DNA of 64,000 nucleotides from Quillaja saponaria (GCA_029379385.1 CM055607.1:30563235-30627234); one strand, 5' to 3'; positions 1 through 14,400 are shown, counted from the stretch's first letter. Notes: generated from the letters alone by a model not told the origin. Numbers and translations are program-made.

Positions 1-3000
1 TTAAAAAATTAATTAAGTATAAGTTAATCATGTAACAGAAAAATTAATTATTATTGAAATAAGACCGTCCAAAATCTTGGGCACATCTATATGCCTTTTT
101 TTCTTCTTCTAAATAATTAAATATTGTTAATGCTTTCGTCAAAAAAGTTACTGTAAAAAATGATGAAGACACATTTAAGTATACGTGTCCGTAAAAAACC
201 TATGTTAAGTTAATTAGTTATATCTTTATGCTTTTTATTCCGTGACACTAAAAGTATAATTGTTATAACAAAGACTAATTAAAGAGTGGCCACCTTTGTT
301 AAGTTGACCAAGAAGATTTAGATAGAGTGAGTTATCATCAAACAAAAATCTCTCTCCCAGACACACAAACACACATTAAGCAATTAATCAGTCCATATGT
401 TAAAGATCTACTTGAGAACCTCATCAATTAAATTATAAACAAAAATTATTCTCTATTAAAGTTGTAACAGATATATTGAAGCTCAATTTTTGCCCTAATG
501 ACTTCCTCATTCCCTAATTTTTGGTAAGCAAGCCAATTTAATTAAATTTTATAGAAGATTAATTATCTTTTGGTTAATCATATATTATAGTACAGATTGA
601 GAACTCACTATAGTTCCAAAATCTCATCCTTCAAATTCCAAATACAATGTATGGCCAGATTGATGAAAATTATTCAACAAATCAACCTATTTAAAACTAA
701 ATCTCCCTCTTTCTTTTCATTTTTAAACCAGCTAGGAAAGCGAAAGTAGTTTGAATAATTACCAACTAATTAATCATAATTAAAAAAGTAATCCAAAAAT
801 TAATTATTCTCCGTAAGATTGAAGTACATACACTTCTATTTTGGATCTAATGTAGCAGTTCTATATCTAGCTAGCCCTTTTTATGCTTTCTATCCTGGCA
901 AACAATTATTTAATTAATTAAGTCTTTCTCTTTTCACTTTTTTAAATGATATATGCAATATAACCTAGTTTAGTTATTGGGGTTAGGTTATGGGCATGAT
1001 TCATAGAATCTTCACAATTAGTGAGAACTTGACACAGAGACAGAATTACAAGGCCAGCAAGACACATTGTTTATAAGCATTGGACCCAAACATTTATAAA
1101 ATTTCATTAATCAGATCAAACTTATCTTAATTTGTTCAACTAATGGGGCACATGATTAAGGCACTTAATTCTTAATACGTAATAGATGGCTAATAATGTA
1201 TTTAATTTTGGGATCAGTACGGATACGATTTTTTTGAATAATTTTTACTGATTTGTATTAGCTAATCTTTGACCTTTGCCAAACAAAGACAATAACTTGG
1301 ACACGTGTTTGGTACTGAAAACCTAGCTTTTACTACGATAAGCACCCTACACTTGTTTTTATTTAGGAGGTGTGTGATTAAGCAGCTTAATTTGTTGCTA
1401 TTTTACAAGTCAAAAGCAATGTAATTAAAGCCACTAATTAAGTAGTTTATATTCTATATTAATTACTAGCTATAACATATAAATAAAAATAAATAAAATG
1501 TATAACAAAAATTAGCTATAACTTACTTGAAGAGTTTGACCTAATTTTATCACAATACCAATCCAATACCCCAATACAACATGACTAATTCTTTTATATT
1601 TTTTATCTCAAGATGAGATGATAATTTGATCTATTAAGACATCGGATATTCAATTTAATTAAATTATATTTTTATATATGTTTGAACAATACTCATACTA
1701 TCAATTTTAGATTCGCTACATTTAAATATTTTAGGATTGATAGAGTTCAACCTGATCCCTAAAATAAACTTAAACTACAAAAAAAATAAAAAATTTATAT
1801 TCTAGTTCAAATTGGAACAAAAATTAATTATTTTAAATTGAATTATATCAAATCATATAAGATCACTTTTTAAACAAATTGGCATCAAATAAATTTCTTA
1901 TTAAGTCAATCTTGAATCAATCTGGGTAATTATCGTGCCTAATCATTCTTCTCCTCATCATTAGTATTTAAATTATTTTTATTTTTCTACTTAAATTTTC
2001 AATTATTCAAATGTTCATTTACTAAGAAAATAAAAAGCAATTATTCAATGATCGACAACAATGCAACGTAATATGTCATGCATGTTGACTTGTTAGAGTG
2101 TATTTTATACGGTATACTTATATATATAGATTGAGTAGTTGTTGTTTTAAAAAAAATTGAGTTAGATAAAGAAAGACACATACCACTTGGCTAAAAACAA
2201 ACCAGGCCAAGTGTGTACGAGGCCAGTGTTGGCTGCTGCAATCCGGCCAACAACTTCTTCTGTCCTGTTTCAGGGGACGATCATATAATTCATATCCAAC
2301 CATTTTGTTGTTTTAATTCAGTCCTAGTGAAACATGTGTAATTAATTACGTCATTGTTATTTCATTTTCATTTTCATAACTCTTAAATATTACCTTAAAT
2401 ACATCAATCAAAATCGATAAATATCGCACTCTCTTTTAAAAACAAATTTTTAATACCACATTAATGAAGATATTGATCCGTTATAGTTTGTGAAAAATAA
2501 CTTTAGGGAATGAGAAAACTGAATTTGGAGATAGATTTATTATTTTATTTTTTGAATATAAAATTTCAACGTATTGAAATAGATTATAAGTCAAAACTAC
2601 AGCTAGTGGTTTGAAACAAATTGCCTCATTATTTCAACATTGTCATTTTCTAAATTTCACCCAAAAATTTTATGAAATGAAAGATGAGGATGTGGTTTGT
2701 CTCTTTTAGGTCTCAACTACTAAATAGGACATGAACGGTGAATAGGCCAGAGGACCCCCATTTCTGTGCACTGGGGTTCATAGCTAGCTGTGACTGTCTA
2801 TTCTGAATTCCTTAATCGATTTGACCATTGCGATTCTTTTTTTTTAACACAATGAAAACTTGTAAATAAAATTTATTGTGTCCAATTTAAAATTTTTATT
2901 AACACTTCATTCGAATTATATTGTTCAATATTCAAATATGAGGTACAAAATTCCTTCTTTATAACAACTCATAACCACTCTTTATTCCATTTGTACAAAA

Positions 3001-3495
3001 AAAAAACAACAGAAAAATCATTGAAACTATTCAAATTAATAAAGTTATTTAAAAAAACAAGATTTTCAACAATTATTAGCAAGAAAAAACAAAAACTTAC
3101 AAGAAAAGAAATACTAATATTCAGTTTGATAATATTTTTAGAAGATATTTTGATTTTTAAAAATTTATAGCATTTAAATATTATTTGATTAATTTTTGTA
3201 AGAATATTTTTTTATTACTTTTACAAATTTACGAGTATTTTTAAAAGTACTCTAAGTAATACTTTTAGAGATTAACCGTAACTTTTCAAAACTTAAAATA
3301 TAAATATTATTTTATTAATTTTACAAAATTAACAAATATATCTTCAACTAGTTTATAAATTATTAAATTTCTCTCTCTAAATATATTTTTTAGTTAATGA
3401 TATCTATTTGATCATTTCAGTTTATAATTTATTTTATCAAATATTTTTTTAATTACTTTATATCCCCTAATAATTTTTATAAAAAAAATTATCTG
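1..3495. other. AT-rich intergenic DNA
   Basis: No gene could be supported in this stretch. It is AT-rich with many short homopolymer runs. The only long reading frame, at 2118-2303 on the minus strand, is short, has no recognisable domain and no splice context, and reads like chance. No transposon ends were recognised. Confidence 0.6.
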
Positions 3496-3751
3496 TAACC
3501 TATTTGTAACTTATTGAAAACTGTTTTCCAAAACATAAAAGTTACTGCTGAACATTATCCAATCAAGCTTAAAAAGTATTAAGTCGGCATCATTAATATC
3601 TTCGCTTCTTTGATAAATTGTTCTAACCTATTTGTAACTTATTGAAAACTGTTTTCCAAAACATAAAAGTTACTGCTGAACATTATCCAATCAAGCTTAA
3701 AAAGTATTAAGTCGGCATCATTAACATCTTCACTTCTTTCATAAATTGTTC
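3496..3751. repeat. Two-copy 128-bp tandem duplication
   Basis: Copy 1 is 3496-3623 and copy 2 is 3624-3751. By eye they differ at three positions, all near the right end of the unit, so the duplication is recent. It lies about 1.5 kb upstream of the 5-phosphatase start codon and has no coding content. Confidence 0.9.
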
Positions 3752-3945
3752 TGCTGTCGAAATTGTATGGTACTTTGCAATTAAGCTTGGACTATGAGGA
3801 GGCGCAATTACATTAACCACAGAAGCGTTCCTACCCTTATTGAGTTTTATTAACTAAATTACTAAAATACCCACGACAACATTAGTATGTAAGTAGAACT
3901 TGGATTTCATCAACAGAACCCTTTCTCCCTGAAATCTCTGTGCTC

Positions 3946-3960
3946 TCTCTCTCTCTCTAA
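3946..3960 (+). repeat. CT microsatellite in the 5-phosphatase leader/promoter region
   Basis: A short run of CT dinucleotides lies about 300 bp before the donor of the 5' UTR intron at 4259. Pyrimidine-rich tracts like this are common near plant transcription starts. The exact start site cannot be fixed from sequence alone. Confidence 0.5.
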
Positions 3961-5247
3961 CACACTTATAAATTTGATAACCAAATAACCTTCCTTTTTG
4001 CTTTTCCGAGGAACGCCACCAAAATTCCTCTGCATTTCTTCTTCTTCTCCACCAACCAAAACAGGCAAAGCACAATAAAACAAACCCAGATAGCACTGTG
4101 ATCTCTTTTTCCATCTCCTTTTCCATATTACCAGGAATTGAAAAGGAAAGCTGCTTAAATTTGGAGAAGATAAAGGGGTATTTTTTTCTTCACCAGCACA
4201 GCTTGCTTTATCATTCTCTGTGAAACCTCACATCGATCCTCCATTCTTCTGGATTCTTGTAAGTACTTTCGCAAAAGTTGTCTAAGTTCTTAAGTTTACA
4301 AGATTTTTCCATTTCTTTCTGTGATTGTTACACCTTCATTATATGATTATTCTTAGCAATGTCGTTGACCCTTGTTCCTCAAAATCTTCTGCATCATTTA
4401 CCTGCTATTCATATAAACCTCTGTTTTTTTTTTTGTTTTGTTTTTTTTTTTTTTCATCTAAAACTTCAAAAAGGATCATCCACTTGTTCAAGACCTCCAG
4501 ATATAGTGACTTATATTTCACTTTGAATCCTAAATTTCATAGTCTGAAAGATTTTTGTTCGGAATCTGATTCTGGGTTCAGATAGATTCAGTCCTTCTTC
4601 CCATTCTGTTTTCGCTTCCAATCCACCTTTTTTTGTTTGATGAAATTCCTAGAAAGGTTCACTTTTTAAATATTAAGTTGATTAAGATTTCAATCATTTC
4701 ACGCTTTACCTTTATGATCTGCAAAAAGAAAATAAATTTCAAATCTTTGGGTTACCCAATTTTTCATCCTCCACTCTGTTCCTCTTCTCTGTAAAGCAAA
4801 AAAAAAAAAAAACAGCATAGCTTGTAAAGAAATATTCCTTAGGAAAAAGGATGAACCTGGCCTCTTCTCTAATTCTTGCTCTTCAATATTATATTCCCAA
4901 TTTTTTATTTTATTTTTCCTTTCTTTCTGTCTACGTTCCTGACTCAGATGTTGTCTCCATTTTCCCTGCAACTAGGTCTTTTATATTGCCGTTTAATATT
5001 GTTTTTCAGACTAATTTAAGCTGGCAAGTAGTTCGTATTTTCTCTTCCAAACAAAAAATAAAGATCTGGAAATAAAATATAATTTGTTTTTCTTGAATAC
5101 TTTATTTACTAAATTAATTTCGTGAAAAAAATTCATTAATGGATTCGGATAATCTTTATCTTCATTTGAAACCTGGCAACTAGCCTCCCTGTTTCAGTGG
5201 AAGTTTCTGATTTGTTTAATTTGGTTTGGTTTTTAGAAGGTGGAGCA

Positions 5248-8200
5248 ATGAGGACAGAACCTAGGAAGATACACAAGGTATTATACCCAAATTTTTAATC
5301 TTTGCCGGTAAATTGAATTCCCGGCGACATATTGCCGTACTGAACCAGAATTTTCTTTTACAGCAATCTTCGTGGCCGAAAACAGTTGTGAGAAAATGGC
5401 TGAATATACAGAGCGGAGCTGACGAGTTTCACTCTGATTATTATTCTGCAAGAGGTAAGCTTTTGATTCGGGTATTCAAATCTTGTTCGGGTTTTAAATC
5501 GGGTATGATTCTTGGCTTTGTATTTCGTGCTGAACAAAGTTCGTCTTATTGTGGGACTCAGACAATAATAAAACAGAGAGAAGAAAGAGCTGTTCAGACC
5601 AGGATTCCTGCGTGGTCGTACCGGATAACTTTTCAGGTAATTTTACTGTGAACCGGCACTGTTTTAAAATTATTTGCACTGCTTTGCTGTCTGAGCAGTC
5701 TGATCGACGGATTGATTTATATGATTTGACGTCGAAGAAAATGAAATGACTTAGAGATGATTGGGTATTGGGTCCCGTTTGGTTCGTTTAGAACTAGCCA
5801 GGGATCCGTGCCACGTGGACGGTGGATTGTTAGGGTGCATCGCCTGTAGGTGTACTAATTATAGTTTTTTTCTTTTTAATTTTAATTTTTGATTTTGGGT
5901 GTTAGTTATTGATTCTGAGTGGGGTTTTATTTTCAAAGGGTGGTTGATGGAATCCAAAAATGGACTGAAACCGTCCCGATTTCAGACGGAGGCACCACAT
6001 GTTACCGACTCTCTCAGGTATGAAAAGACTATATTACCCTTGTTGAATTAGTGGGTATTGGTGGATAGTCCTCCAAGCAATCCTAGAAATCTTTCTCAGC
6101 AAGCAGAGGAATTTGACAACTCAAACATTAAATTTTGTAAATAAAAGTGTTTTATTGTCTTGGTAGGATGTTCGTGGGGACATGGAATGTTGGAGGGAAG
6201 TCACCCCATGACGGCTTGAACTTGAGGGATTGGCTAGGCTCTCCAGCCCAAGCTGACATCTATGTTTTAGGGTAATCCTCCCCTCTCTCATACTATTCCA
6301 ATTTGGACCACTTTCTTGTTCGTTTTTAAACTTTGTAAAGGCTTAAAATTACACTGCCAGTTTTGGGACTCTTTTTTGTTAGACTAGTAGGGTGTCGGGA
6401 TTTACCTAGTTGTTAAGGTGTTATTTGAGACGTTTATAAAATGACATGGAGACCAACCCACCTCTAAACCCCAAAATAAAAAAAATAAAAAAACACTTTC
6501 TTATGGCATGGGCCAAGTTACCTTCTCATTGTGATATGCACATGCTCCCCAGCTCATCACTAACATGCACTTGCACTTTAGGACTCCACCATTGTGCATG
6601 GCTCAATTGACACTTATGCCCTTGTTTTTACTAGGGTGTTATGCTAATATGACCCTTCCCCTTTTACAGGTTTCAAGAAATTGTCCCTCTAAATGCGGGA
6701 AATGTACTTGGTGCAGAAGACAATGGCCCAGCTGCTAAGTGGCTGTCTCTTATTCGTCAAGCTTTGAACAGCAACAACAACAGTAACCATGAGGAATTAT
6801 CACCAGGAAGCTTGAAACCCAATAGGCTCAGTTTCTCAGACTTGCTTTCCTTAGAGGATGAATTTGATAGAGAAGAATTTAGGAGATTGCTAATTAGTAT
6901 GAACTCTAATCCAAGTTCTAGTGAAGAAAGCTCTCCTACATCACCTTTTATGGGCAATAGTCATGACCAGCAGCAACGACATCGTTATTGTCTTGCAGCT
7001 AGCAAGCAAATGGTTGGGATATTCTTGTGCGTGTGGATTCGTGCTAACCTTTACAAACATATTAGCAATTTGAAGGTGTCTTGTGTTGGCAGAGGGATTA
7101 TGGGCTATCTTGGAAATAAGGTTGGTTTGTGTTTTTATGTAGTTTCTAATTCTTCATGGGTTCTGAGTGGAATAATTGCTCAAAATGTGTTTGATCAAAT
7201 GTTAATAACAGGGTTCAGTATCAATTAGCTTGACATTACACCAGACAGCGTTTTGCTTTGTTTGTACCCACTTAACATCTGGAGAGAAAGATGGAGATGA
7301 GGTCCGGAGAAATTTTGATGTCACAGAAATTCTAAAGAGAACTAAATTTTCACGTTCATTTAAAGGTCTCGGTCAGCCAATCTCTCCAGAAAGTATACTG
7401 GAGCATGAGTAAGTTCCTGTTTTATTCTATTAATCTGGACCATCTAAACACTAGTGTTCTTTAGTAGATTTACTTCAATAATTTCTGACCCTTTGACTTT
7501 TATTATGTTTCAGTAAAGTTATTTGGCTCGGGGATTTGAACTATAGGCTTGCATCTGGTTGTGGTGACACACATGAGCTATTAAAAAAGAATGATTGGCA
7601 GAAACTCTTAGAGAAGGATCAAGTGAGAGACTAATCTGATTCATGACTGTTTATTTTGCATATTTTGGTACCATTTTTCTTGTTCTGGCTCTTAGCCTGA
7701 TATTGAATTCATTTGGTTCTATTTGGCAGTTGAGGAGAGAGCAGAAAGCGGGTCGAGTATTTGAAGGGTGGCAAGAAGGAATGATATATTTTGCTCCTAC
7801 TTACAAATACCTGGCCAATTCTGACCATTATGCTGTCCAATCCTCTAAGTCTAAAGAGAAAAGGAGGACTCCTGCTTGGTAAGTTTTCAAGTTTCCGTCT
7901 TGTCTCCCCTAGTTTTTTTAACGACAATGAAGTTGCTCAGAAGCAAGTAGTATTATTGAATTGAATTACTTTCGGCTCTTCCTTAGTTGGGCCTGCACTT
8001 ATGGTAGTGAATTTAGCATAATAAGCTGCCATCAATAAAAAAAAACAAACATGGCATGCTCACATCACCTTCAATTAATTATCATTTTAGTATTGGTTAA
8101 GACAGTAGTCATTGAAGATAGCCACATGTTTTACAATTTTTAATACTAAACCGGTCATCCAGTGGCGTGAGCATCAGACAAAATTTCTTGTGAATTTGTA

Positions 8201-8898
8201 AATGGTATCATTGGCTACGTTTATTTATGACAGACCATCTCTATGAGAGAAAAGATTAAAATTTTCAGGTATCATTTTCAATATAGTTCTACATGAAACC
8301 TCCATTCTTAGTGACCGAAAACCACTTAAGAGTTTACGACATAAGCGTAAGTTTATAGTCATCCTTTTCAATAAAATAGTTGAATACCGATGCAACGTCT
8401 ACGTTAACAAACCGACCTTGTTTATATTTATCTCATTGCTAATATTGATTAAGCAAGTTGTTCCTTAGTCTATTCATTTGCTGCTATTAGTTTAAATTAA
8501 TAAGCAACCAATTGGAACACAGTTTTGGATATGACATTATTGTATCATGTGAAATCTTCTAACTATTGTCAACTTGTTTCTCTGGACAACATCACAGGTG
8601 CGACCGGATTCTGTGGAAAGGGGAAGGACTAAAACAGATTTGTTACGTACGAGGTGAATCCAAATTCTCAGACCACAGGCCTGTGAATTCACTATTCTCA
8701 GTACAAATTGACTTGAGAAGCAAGAAGCCCACTCCTATTGCTACAAAAACCACTGCCATTTCAGCTATTACTAGGTCTTTCTCATCAAAAATCTCAGCCA
8801 ACACAGCCCTGCCTTTGCCATCTACATGCGTGGCCAAAGTGCAGGCAGAGGAGCTGTTGTGGGTACAAAGCTGCACAGACACCCCACCCAGGTTCTGA
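5248..8898 (+). CDS. Type I inositol polyphosphate 5-phosphatase, 9 coding exons, 503 aa
   Basis: Coding exons: 5248-5277, 5364-5454, 5939-6017, 6167-6271, 6670-7120, 7212-7408, 7514-7622, 7730-7878 and 8598-8898. All junctions are GT-AG and in frame, giving 503 aa. A 5' UTR intron runs from 4259 to 5236, just before the ATG. The family removes the 5-phosphate from inositol phosphates and/or phosphoinositides, ending IP3-type signals. The N-terminus (residues 11-23, with [12 protein letters not shown]) is typical of the plant type I group. The fold begins at GTWNVGG (71-77), followed by FQEIVPLN (103-110). Both catalytic signatures are complete: WLGDLNYR (322-329) and PAWCDRIL (402-409), then SDHRP (428-432). 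The segment at about 121-170 is a variable Ser/Asn-rich insert typical of plant members. No membrane segment or WD40 domain is seen, so this is not the type II form. The closest Arabidopsis relative from memory is At2g37440. Substrate preference cannot be read from sequence. Confidence 0.95.
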
Positions 8899-10850
8899 GG
8901 CAAAGTTTTAGCTGTAAAGCTTGTAACAGACTGACAAACTGACACCACCGTCTATTAGCAGCAGCTCGCGGTATCCCTGGTCACTTTTAACGGTTTGGGA
9001 CGGCGTGCATGGTGAATGTAAATGATGCTAATGATGGGAATTTGGCCAATGCTTACAACAGAGGATTAACTATAAAAACACTAAGAATTCACGTGGGTGT
9101 TGGCATTGATCCTTGTGGCGCGGCTTGAACTTGTAAATATCCAGAACTGAGGAAACATGATTAGGCAGAGGAGGAAATCAGAAGCAAAGGGAAAGAGAAG
9201 TTGTTGGATCTCTGCCTCTCTGGGCTTTTTCTACTCATGCGTGTTTATAATTTTTGTTTAATATTTTAGAAGCTGAGCTTTTGGTTACTTTAAAAAGCTT
9301 GGCACTTGATGCATGGAAGTTTGCCCTGGGACTTGGGACTTGGGACTTGGGAGATAGAGTCCAGTTCCGCTTTTGGTGAGGAATGGTTTTTATTCTTTTA
9401 TTTAATAAAAATAAAAATGTGAATAGAAAGTGTGATTTCACCAAACTTATAAATTAAATAGCATTAAAATTATGCTTTTAAAATAGTTTGAGTTTAAGTT
9501 TTCTTACAAATTTGTTTGGTAATAAATATTTTATTTTTAAGTTTCACTAAAAAAATATTTTTTGATTTTAGAGTCCTGAAAACTAGAAAATAAAAATTTT
9601 CAAATAGAAAACAAGGGAAGCTCACATAAATTTTAATAATTATTTTACTTAGATAAATATAATCCTAATATTTGTCAAAATGATCTTTTAGTAATTTTAA
9701 TATTCAATATTCATTTTAAAAAAAATAAAATTAATAAATTTTTATTTTTTTATAGTGTTTTTACATTAACTAATTCAAATATGTTTTTAAATTTTTATAC
9801 CATATTTTTTAAACAGTTCTATTTAAAAATATTTTAAACGGAATACTTTTAAACATAACTTAACCAAACAGGGCTATATGTTGCAAACTTTTCATATATA
9901 CTATCTTAACAATGCCCCCACGAAATAAAGAATCTTTTTTGAAAATATTTTAAATTAAATTGTTATATTTATTATTTATTAAATCTTCAATAATGTAATT
10001 TGAGATCAAGGTTGGTAATAAAGCAAAACTTTAGCAAATCTTGATTCATGTTAGTCAAGAGCTAGCGAGTCTAAACTCAAGTTCGAGCTTGAATCATTAA
10101 AAATTTTTGAAGTTTTTCTACCAATTAAACAAAAAATTAGTAAAAACAGTTGAACTCATAAGTTACTAAAGAGTTAATTTAAATAATTTAACACCAAACT
10201 AAATACTAACTTATATTATTATTTACATATAAATATATTTATTATAAATTTATATATAAATTAACCACTTCATTAATTTAATTTATGAGCTAAATTCAAA
10301 AAAAATTAAATTCGAATTATTTTAGTAAAAGAGCTTCAAATTAAAGTTAGGAAACGTTCACAAATAGCTTACGAGATTCCTTTCATTGTCACCTCTGATA
10401 CTTTGTTTTTCATCAAAATGGCATATCAATTGAACCCGTTGGCGGCAATTGTTGAGTTGAACTTTTTGGTATCGGACCAATGTTGCATACAAAAAGGTGA
10501 CATAACAAATGGCACCCACATGGGTCTACAAATTGTTGCTTCGGCTTTCCGTTCACCCAGCAAAACTGCTCCGTAATTCTCCACTTTTATTGATATTTAT
10601 TGAGTTATCCATCAATGGTAGTATGCCACGTAGGTTATACAACTGTACAGGCATGTTTGATCCACTTCAACTTCTTGCGCAACGCTGGACAATTTTGAAC
10701 TTCAATTAGTGAATTGCCAAATAGATGGAAAGTTGATCAGTCCACGTGTACGTCCCAGATGTGGTTCCACTGAATTTGATAGTGCGGAGCACCACCTTTA
10801 ACCTTTTTTTTCCTACCAAAATCCTCAAAATCTAACTTCCCTATCTGTTA
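8899..10850. other. 3' flank of the 5-phosphatase and AT-rich intergenic DNA
   Basis: The first 300 bp or so are probably 3' UTR. The region 9380-10380 is AT-rich and non-coding. Short reading frames at 9235-9444 (minus) and 10509-10709 (plus) have no recognisable domain. The G+C-richer stretch around 10740-10920 is probably the promoter or leader of the next gene. Confidence 0.5.
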
Positions 10851-11419
10851 GATCTCGGCCGCGATACTAGTCCGTACTACCGACGGCCTGTTTGCCGGTC
10901 GTCGTCGAAGGAAGTACTGTTTTTTTTTTTGTCCTTGTTGTCAGGGTATGTGTCACTAAGTTCTTTGTTTTTTTGCACCCAGAAATCTACGGTTAGGGTT
11001 TCATCTTTTTTGTTAAGTTGTTTCCTGGTTACTGTGGTGGACAAGAAAAAAAAAAAAATGGAGTTTGCAAATGAAAGTTTTCATTTTCTTTTTCCAATTA
11101 GAAAAAATGAAATTATGTTTTCAAGCTTCACATTACATCTGGGATTTTTTGTCTCTTTCTACTACATTGCATCAGTTATGAAACGGAGTATCAAAACAAT
11201 TACATTGAATTCTAAGTTTGTGTTTTGTTTCATTGACAAGCCAGTTGTTTGAAGAAGAAAGAGAGTGAAGCTTAATATTTCTGTTATTTGGAGGCCAAGA
11301 TGTAATCTCACAGTCAAGCAGTGTGTTATTGAGGGTGTGAAATAGCTTAACTTGTTTGCCCAGAAAAAAAGGAAGTTCAAAAACACTATTGGCGAGCAAC
11401 TCGAACTGAAGGAAGTGCA

Positions 11420-14400
11420 ATGGTATGTTTCAATTTTTTATAAAGAACCTTGGGTTCTCAAGAAGTTAAGATTTTTCGGATGCCTTACATTGATTAAACG
11501 TTATGCATGCATTTATTAGTAATATTGATTTTTAATGTATTTCACCCAAATGAAGACATTAGATTAGAGTCTGTCTTTGAATATCTCTTTTAACCAATTT
11601 TTACTACAAACAGAATTTCCTGTCATTGTAACAAACATAAGGCGGAAGATATGCAATATATATATAGTCTTCTCAATTGGTACAGAAAAATAAAAGTGTT
11701 ATATATTTATGTCTTAGTGGAATGGAAGTGAAGGAAAATGTACAAATGTTTCCTTTTCTCCCGTGTAACTTACAAAACTGACAGAATCGAAGAAAACTTT
11801 AATTCCTTTGTTGGATGACAGATATTCCTATCTTAAGTGGTGGTGTATAGTTACAACACTGAAGATAGATTTTTCAACTAATATTCCTACTTATATAATG
11901 GTGAAATCTTGTCAAAACCAGATTTGACTCCTATTGTATTATTCCGTTTAACCTGGAGTTGTTCGTTGTGTCTTAGGTATTTTAATCTGCTTTCATATTT
12001 GGTCTTCAAAAACTGTGAATAGTTGCAGAATTTATTGTTAAAGTTACAGAATCGTAGGTCCTCAATCTGTCTGGTAATAGAATCTCTAGGCTAGCTGGTA
12101 TTTTGGTTTCCCTGTGCTTTTCAGTGACATTGGTTTTGTCTTATATGTTCACTGATGGAGACTGTGTTGTCAAAGATGCTTTGGTTGCTAGCATCTGCAC
12201 TCAGCTGAGGAAAGGCATGGCAAGAGCCTGGATTCACAAGGTGTATTTAACCAAGTGATGGCTATGCTAGTACGTGGGCAGTGATGCCTAGCGAAAGAGG
12301 CACTCGCCTCATTAGCTTATTGTTTATTTACTGCACTGCCCCTCAGAAAAGCTACAGAATTAGTAAATTAGTAAAATATAGACTGGAGGAATTAGTTAGG
12401 AAAGAAATCAAATTAGAGAACTAGCATGTTAAGTTTTTTCAATTTCTTGCTGATATCCCTCTTTTACTTTTCCTAACTTCCGTATGCAAGTAATTATGAT
12501 AAAAACATATAAGAACTCAATATATCTGTAATTTTCATCTTCTCTTTTAGTGATGCGAACCTGTTTTCACATAGCAACTGCCCCGCTTTACTCAGGTGAG
12601 TACCTTAGTTAGCAGGTTAATGGTGCCTGGTACTTTTAACAATACTGCTTGGTGATAAGAAGCATTGTAGTCAGTTTATTTTGCATGTTGTAAAAAATTT
12701 AGTATCCATGCAATTCCTTTCAATTCTATGGTAAGGGTATCTTTCTAAGGAATCTTTTTTGTAACAGGCTTTCCAAAATCAAGGCTTTTGGATGGTAAAG
12801 GGTGCTGAGTGTTTGAATGATGGTGATATGCCTTATGACAATTCTTGTAAAATTGAACCCAAGCGCACTCACCAGTCACTTATGGACAGTACTGCAGTGG
12901 ATCTCTTCCCCAACAAGAAACAGGTTGTGGAGGTTCCAAAAGACAATATAATTTCAGGAATGTCAAGCTCCAATGTCCCACCATGGGGAAATACTTCGAG
13001 TTTTCACTCATTTGCAGGTCATTTTAGTGATCAGCTATTTGATACTGAGGCTGCTGCAGGGACTATGAATTTTGATGACAGAAACATTCCATCCACTAGC
13101 ATAGATAAGTTGAGTGCAGGGAGAAAGGATAATGTGGATCCTTTTGGCAATGATTTCTTGTTTGGTTTATCAATGTCCCATACACTAGAAGATCCTAGAT
13201 CAGGTCTAAACTATGGTGGAATTAGAAAAGTTAAAGTCAGCCAGGTGAAGGAATCTGATAATATCATGTCTGTTTCAATGGATCATTCTTATAATAGGGT
13301 AGTTAACACTTCTCTGTCAACACCTCAGACATACAACAAAGGTGATGACATCATCATTTCTATGGGTAACACTTATGAGAGTACAGATAAGAATTTCATT
13401 TCAATGGATCTATCCTATAACAAGGAAGATCACAACTTACATGTAGATCAAGAGTACAAGGAGATTAGTAATACCATATCTATGGGTCAAGCGTTTGGCA
13501 ATGGAGACAAAAACATGATATCTATTGCTCACTCTTACAGCAAGTCCGATGACAATTCCATTTCAACAGGTCTTATATACAATAAGGGACGAGATAGCCC
13601 CATATCAATGGGACTCACCAACCTCAATGGTGAAAAAAGTACTCTATCAATTGGTCACTCTTATAATAAGGGAGAAAACACTATCATATCCTTTGGCAGC
13701 TATGATGATGATGATACAACTCCCTTAGGCAAACACTTATCCAGTTATGAGCTCTTGATGGGTCAGCCACCAACCCGAAGACTAGATATTAAACATGAGA
13801 AAGGATTAATTCAGTCAAATGCTGATACAGTTTTAACTACTGCACCCATATCTTTATTGGGAGATGAAATTGTTTCAAAGAAGAAAGAGGATCCTAAAAT
13901 GTCTAAGAAGGTTCCTCCAAACAACTTTCCTTCAAACGTCAGGAGTTTGCTATCTACTGGTATGCTGGACGGAGTTCCTGTAAAATATATTGCCTGGTCA
14001 AGAGAGGTAAATGTTAGTACTTATGAGTTGATGTTTCAGATTAGCTTACTTTGATCACAATATGGTTTTTCTTATGCATATTAGAAGGAACTTCGAGGTG
14101 TTATAAAAGACTCTGGGTATTTGTGCGGCTGTCAGTCATGTAATTTCTCTAAGGTCAGTTTGTTGAAAACTCATTATCTTAGTTAAGGGGTTTATTGAGT
14201 GAAACTGCTGCCTTACTGACAGATCATCTGTATCTCTAGGTAGTTAATGCATATGAGTTTGAGAGACATGCTGGTTGCAAGACAAAGCATCCAAACAACC
14301 ACATCTACTTCGAGAATAATAAAACTATATATGGGATTGTCCAAGAGCTCAGGAGCACTCCACAGAATATGCTGTTTGAAGCTATTCAGACAATTACTGG

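Noticed and set aside
2118..2303. 61-codon minus-strand frame
   Set aside because: No domain, no splice context and no start-proximal signals; AT-rich surroundings make chance frames of this size common.
4325..5075. Overlapping short frames in both strands before the 5-phosphatase ATG
   Set aside because: They lie inside the 5' UTR intron (4259-5236) and consist of Phe/Ser/Lys-rich translations of T- or A-rich DNA.
10509..11252. Frames of 66 and 107 codons upstream of the TDBD gene
   Set aside because: They coincide with the promoter and leader region of that gene and have low-complexity Phe/Ser/Leu-rich content.
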